Source: Pseudorhodoferax sp. Leaf265 (GTDB lineage: Bacteria > Pseudomonadota > Gammaproteobacteria > Burkholderiales > Burkholderiaceae_C). Taken from it: 64,000 nt of DNA. A program made the position numbers and the translations under genes. The DNA lies in assembly GCF_001422365.1 (NCBI RefSeq), contig NZ_LMMT01000008.1, positions 78,546 to 142,545 on the forward strand, written 5' to 3'. Of the stretch, positions 60,418 to 64,000 are shown in pieces; the first letter of the stretch is position 1; the number at the start of each line of letters is the position of its first letter. Below the pieces are notes generated by a model that did no database searches, was not told where the DNA came from, and was given only the letters and a program-made list of their open reading frames with translations.

Positions 60418-61764
60418 TCATCCCTTCGTCACCAGCGCAGCGAACATCATGTCCAGTTGCTCGCCGCAGTACTCGCTGTCCCCATAACTCAAGCCATTGA
60501 GGAGGCTCTCGCCCTTCGCGGTTTCTTCTTCAAGCTTGCGCAGCGCTTTCTTCGCTTTGAACGTTTTCTTCAACATCGCAACCGTCAGTGTCTTGCTCGA
60601 CGAGTGAAGTTGCAAGGCGGCAAGACGCAGCAATGCAAGCTTCAGCAATCCCACAGATCCGAGCGATTGGCGCATCCAGTCGTACCATACCGCTTGAAGG
60701 TTCGGAACCTGCTCGGCCGGCCACAACTGTTCGAACGAAGCGAGCGCAGCCTTGAACGCAACTTGATCTTCGGTCAGCTTTTCGCCCTCGCCGGGCCGCT
60801 CGCCAACCACATAACGACGATAGTGAACGATTTCTCCCCTTCGGGTGACTTGCCCGTAGTTGGAAACAAGTTCGGCGATGTCGTACGTGCCGATCAAGAG
60901 AAGCTTGACGTTGCCGACATCTGAAAGGCTTTTGATGCTGTCCATGATGGCAGCGTGGCCTCGGAATCGCAGCAGATGGAACACTTCGTCCAGGATGAGT
61001 ACTCGTACGTTTCGGTTCTCCAACACGGGCTCGAGCCGCTCCCGAAGGCCCCAGACGGTGTTGTCCTTCCTAGACGTGTAGCGCAGTTCCACCGTGTCGG
61101 CCTTGCTAACATAGATTTTCTTTTCAAGCAGCACTTCGTGCAAAGCTTCGTTGATGCGTCGGTAGAGTGCTTTCCAGCTGACCGAATGCTCGCCGTTTGC
61201 TGGCACTTTCACGTAGACCACCGGCACCTCATGAGCAGGCGCATCGTGGTACATCTTCGCGAGCAGCGGCACGATTTGTTGAGCGATCGTGGTTTTTCCG
61301 ATGCCGGTCATGCCAACGAGCGAGATGATGTTGACTTCGTTGGTTGGCTCCAAAAGTTCCTTCAAGTCTGCGTTCACACGCAGCGCGTTGGCGTGCTTCA
61401 CCTGCTTCAGATAGAACCAGCGAAGTCGGAGTGGCGTGGGCAGATGCAGCGCCTGGTCGCGGCCAAGCTTACGAAGGTCGGCATCAAACTGCAGCTGTTC
61501 CGACTGACAGGCAGATTGCACAGCGTTGTCGATGGCTGTTGCCTTCAAAGCATTCGCACTGGGTGAGTGCGTTGTGGATGCTCCGACCGGCTGTTTGAAT
61601 TCGATCGGCGCCGCAGACGGGTAGAGGTGGCGCGTAGCTGGTGCGGACGGAGGCGCGTAAACCGAGGGAAGCGGCTGTGCGATCTTGAGTGTGGAGGTGG
61701 GCGGATGCTGGTTCATGTTGGTCGTGGAATTGGACGTTGCGGGATGCAAAGAGGGATTTGCCAT
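60418..61764 (-). CDS. tnsC: TnsC/TniB-type AAA+ transposition ATPase
   Basis: A 448-residue ATPase that should link target-bound TniQ to the transposase. Walker A is GMTGIGKTT (151-159), Walker B VLILDEVFHLL (255-265), and sensor-like LLLIGTYD follows. The first ~75 residues are Pro/Ser/Thr-rich and poorly ordered. A TGGAGA site precedes ATG 61764. Spacing to the transposase gene is 28 bases and to tniQ 3 bases, so all three form one operon. Confidence 0.9.
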   Translation of the reverse strand: MANPSLHPATSNSTTNMNQHPPTSTLKIAQPLPSVYAPPSAPATRHLYPSAAPIEFKQPVGASTTHSPSANALKATAIDNAVQSACQSEQLQFDADLRKLGRDQALHLPTPLRLRWFYLKQVKHANALRVNADLKELLEPTNEVNIISLVGMTGIGKTTIAQQIVPLLAKMYHDAPAHEVPVVYVKVPANGEHSVSWKALYRRINEALHEVLLEKKIYVSKADTVELRYTSRKDNTVWGLRERLEPVLENRNVRVLILDEVFHLLRFRGHAAIMDSIKSLSDVGNVKLLLIGTYDIAELVSNYGQVTRRGEIVHYRRYVVGERPGEGEKLTEDQVAFKAALASFEQLWPAEQVPNLQAVWYDWMRQSLGSVGLLKLALLRLAALQLHSSSKTLTVAMLKKTFKAKKALRKLEEETAKGESLLNGLSYGDSEYCGEQLDMMFAALVTKG

Positions 61765-61792
61765 GAGGTTCTCCAGTTAGAAAAGCAACGGG

Positions 61793-64000
61793 TCAGTGCC
61801 ACCCGTCGGCGTCAAGACCGTCGGAATCAAGCGAAGGGGGTGGCTCGTACGAACCCGCGAACGGCGGCGGCGTCGGCCCCGGAATGACGATCGTGTTGGA
61901 ACTCTCGGGAGTCACGACGGTGGATGTCGCTGCTGCGTCGATCGTGTGCGGTACGGCATCCGGCAGCGCCAAGGTGAGCCCGTATTGGGTGTAGAGATGA
62001 AGCATCTCGGCTTGCTGGCAACTGAGGCGCTCGTCAAATTCCAACGGCTCACGGATTTGCTCGTGGGCTTCTGCGCTTTCGAGCGACAGTGCGTTCTTGT
62101 TGGCGTCCTTGTTTGCTTTGCGCTTCTCGGCGCGCAACGCAATCTCCACCTCGCGGCGCGTGCGATTGCCCAGCCAGCGCGCGTTAGATGCGGTCGCTGT
62201 GACCCAGCGTTTTCCGATGCAGACGTACACGACCCGGTGAAGCCACGGCTCGACCCGAACTTCGAGCTTTGATTTTTCAGGGAGGCCCCTGAAGTCCGAA
62301 TGGTTGAACCACAAGCCCCCGACCCAAACTCCCCTTTGCGGATCGAGTCGGTGAAGACGCCTATGCGGATGCGGAGACGTCATCAACATCAAGTTCTCGT
62401 CGTAACGCACGAGCATGTGCTCGCGTGTGCCGGTCTCTTGCATGCGCATCGCTTCGTAGTCACGCGGTGTCATGCCGAGCGCAGGTGATACCTCGTTGGG
62501 ACGAATTTCAAACAGGAACTGTTCAGCGGCGCGGTGAAATGCGGTCAACGTCCAGGAGGCCAAGTTGAAGCCGTTAACAGGCGCCGTGACCAGGCGAGGG
62601 TCACGCAGTTGCCGCGTGTTGCCCTCCAACTGAGCGATAAAACCTGTCTCGATGGCAAGAAAGGCGCGTTCGACGGGCGAGCCCGATCTGGGCATGCCAG
62701 GGGACCGATAGCGGATTTCGATGTTGAACAGGCTGCAGAAGAACGTGAACTCGGCGGAGTGAAACTCCTTCCCGTTGTCGACCACGATCGTCTTCGGCAG
62801 ACGCCCCCACCGTCGCACGTAATCTCGCATGAGGAGCAGTACGAGTCGCGCCGTTGGCGGGTCGTAAGACGAAATCACGGCGCGACATGATGTGGTACAT
62901 GCATCGATTCCGATCGTGAGTGTCGGCTTACCAAGGGGTGTTCCGTTTGGTGAGATCGTGGCAAGCGTGGCGATGGTGTGATCGATATGCAAAACCTCGT
63001 GAGGCCGCACCCCATGTACCGGATAGGCATTGTCCAAAGAGGTGACGATCCGGGATTTCTGGTATCGCATGCGATTTCCTTGCCGCTTTCCGATGTCCGC
63101 GCGCTTCTTGCTTTCTCGGCAGAATTTCGTGTAGGAAGCAGGAATCTGCGGATCGGGACGCCCATCTTCAGCAACGTGCTTTTCGCAGCTGATGATGTAT
63201 GGCTTGTAAGCTGCCTTAATCTTGGGCATTGCCGGTGTATTGAACCGCTTGTCGATCGCTTTGTGCATCAATTCGATGGTGGTTTCGGAAAGGCGCGGAC
63301 TGAAGTTGCCGCGCTCGGCCTGCCGATCCGTAAGGGCAATCAGCGCTTCCAGCGGGTTCTTCGCAAACTGCGTTTTCGCGCGATACAACCTGAGTTGGCG
63401 TTCCGAGTACCCGGACTCGGCCGGGTTCTCGAGGGCCTTCAATCGCTTCATTGCGCGTGCGAGTTCGCGGTCCGAGTAGTCAGAAAGTTGGCGTTCATCG
63501 GACTTCGAACTCAATGCGTCGGTCGCCAGCTGCCCAGCTTGGTGCAAGTTCTGCAAGGCTGCCAGCGGAAGAGTCGACTCCACTCCCGAGTCGTTGCGAA
63601 CGAGCACGTCGCGTTCGCCCACCAACACAACGTGGTATTTGACGCCTTGGTATTTGAGCAGTCCGCCCACTCGAATCCAGGCGCGTCCAGGGACGGGTAC
63701 CACGTTTTGAAGCGAAGTGTTTTGGACAAATTGATGAGCTTCGAACGTAGCCCTGTCGGAGTACAAGAAGAGTTCGCTCGTTGCGTCGATCAGTTGCGTC
63801 GTCAAGTCGACGTAGACATCTTTGCTGATCAACGATTTGTAGACGTCATCGCTTTCGAAGCCAGCTCCAAGCAACTGCCGCATTTCGACGAAGCGCTCGG
63901 CTCTGACAAAATTTGCGATGTCTTCAGCCTTATGTCGTTCGAGCGGCTTAGCCTCCTCTTTCGCATAGTCCTCCAGAAAGCGTAGGTTTCGCACCAGCAC
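61793..64000 (-). CDS. tnsB: TnsB-type DDE transposase, candidate TnsA-TnsB fusion (5' end beyond window)
   Basis: At least 735 residues, open to the window edge. The integrase core has D340 (VLHIDHTIA), D408 (IVVDNGKEF) and E444 (GSPVERAF), numbered from the visible GTG; the last two are 35 residues apart as in the DDE family. A Mu-type C-terminal barrel follows. The visible first ~95 residues (VRNLRFLEDYAKEE, then DDVYKSLISKDVYVDLT) resemble the C-terminal domain of the TnsA endonuclease rather than a transposase N-terminus. The true start is probably further upstream. Confidence 0.88.
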   Translation of the reverse strand: MLVRNLRFLEDYAKEEAKPLERHKAEDIANFVRAERFVEMRQLLGAGFESDDVYKSLISKDVYVDLTTQLIDATSELFLYSDRATFEAHQFVQNTSLQNVVPVPGRAWIRVGGLLKYQGVKYHVVLVGERDVLVRNDSGVESTLPLAALQNLHQAGQLATDALSSKSDERQLSDYSDRELARAMKRLKALENPAESGYSERQLRLYRAKTQFAKNPLEALIALTDRQAERGNFSPRLSETTIELMHKAIDKRFNTPAMPKIKAAYKPYIISCEKHVAEDGRPDPQIPASYTKFCRESKKRADIGKRQGNRMRYQKSRIVTSLDNAYPVHGVRPHEVLHIDHTIATLATISPNGTPLGKPTLTIGIDACTTSCRAVISSYDPPTARLVLLLMRDYVRRWGRLPKTIVVDNGKEFHSAEFTFFCSLFNIEIRYRSPGMPRSGSPVERAFLAIETGFIAQLEGNTRQLRDPRLVTAPVNGFNLASWTLTAFHRAAEQFLFEIRPNEVSPALGMTPRDYEAMRMQETGTREHMLVRYDENLMLMTSPHPHRRLHRLDPQRGVWVGGLWFNHSDFRGLPEKSKLEVRVEPWLHRVVYVCIGKRWVTATASNARWLGNRTRREVEIALRAEKRKANKDANKNALSLESAEAHEQIREPLEFDERLSCQQAEMLHLYTQYGLTLALPDAVPHTIDAAATSTVVTPESSNTIVIPGPTPPPFAGSYEPPPSLDSDGLDADGWH

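Larger units (their letters stand above)
58885..64000. mobile_element. Tn7-like transposon (one end and tniQ-tnsC-tnsB visible; other end beyond window)
   Basis: The element starts with TGTGAAGTTAGCCACAAC at 58885 and carries, on the minus strand, a DDE transposase, an AAA ATPase and a TniQ protein. Codon use and base composition are clearly less GC-rich than the host region. The end contains two similar 20-21 base segments (58891-58911 and 58926-58945) sharing GTTA, CAAC and CGCA, possible transposase-binding sites. The insertion interrupts a solute-binding protein gene. No CRISPR array or Cas gene is visible in the portion present. Confidence 0.82.

Noticed and set aside
58885-64000. CRISPR-associated transposon
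   Set aside because: No repeat array and no cas gene can be seen in the visible part; TniQ alone is found in many ordinary Tn7-like elements.

Overview
The window is very GC-rich, densely coded DNA from a bacterium of the Burkholderiales, most likely Comamonadaceae. Three things point there: the ftsH-folP-glmM order, the many two-component and chemotaxis-type signalling genes, and an intergenic repeat (27544-27614) of a kind I associate with that family. The sequence alone does not allow a species call. I saw no tRNA, rRNA or CRISPR array.

Layout. 1-3983: the 3' part of ftsH, a terminator, then folP and glmM. 3984-15875: an accessory stretch rich in membrane-lipid genes. It holds an OlsB-like acyltransferase, a PlcP-like metallophosphoesterase, phosphatidylserine decarboxylase, a long class III aminotransferase, an Mpo1-like membrane protein, and a GT4 plus MGDG-synthase-like glycosyltransferase pair. 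A chemoreceptor, a GNAT and a TetR/MFS pair are interspersed. Tandem 11-bp PHO-box-like repeats precede both the acyltransferase/phosphoesterase pair and the glycosyltransferase pair, which suggests a phosphate-starvation lipid-remodelling regulon.

15976-32225: mixed housekeeping and transport genes. These are a conserved small protein, a CYTH-CHAD protein with a CorA/ZntB channel, an acyl-CoA ligase, an SDR, an LMW phosphatase, an orphan solute-binding protein, YihY and AsmA proteins, an EamA exporter, a Fur-box-preceded TonB siderophore receptor and a sorbosone-dehydrogenase-like lipoprotein.

32335-53054: a signalling region. It contains a complete stressosome-type module (RsbR-RsbS-RsbT plus an ATPase-phosphatase fusion) feeding two histidine kinases. 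A KaiC-like double ATPase is coupled to a hybrid kinase. A large CHASE3 hybrid kinase sits in a run with CheR, CheB and a receiver-kinase. A cyclase-PilZ protein with a degenerate-looking active site follows. A second TonB receptor and two small cell-envelope genes lie between them.

53056-55576: a four-gene run with an FlgH (L-ring) homologue and no other flagellar gene in view. An AT-rich non-coding gap follows, then an OmpR/EnvZ-type pair.

58304-64000: the gene convergent with that pair, an iron-type ABC solute-binding protein, is cut at about 58885 by the end of a Tn7-like transposon. The element carries tniQ, a tnsC-type ATPase and a DDE transposase running off the window edge, whose N-terminus resembles a TnsA C-terminal domain.
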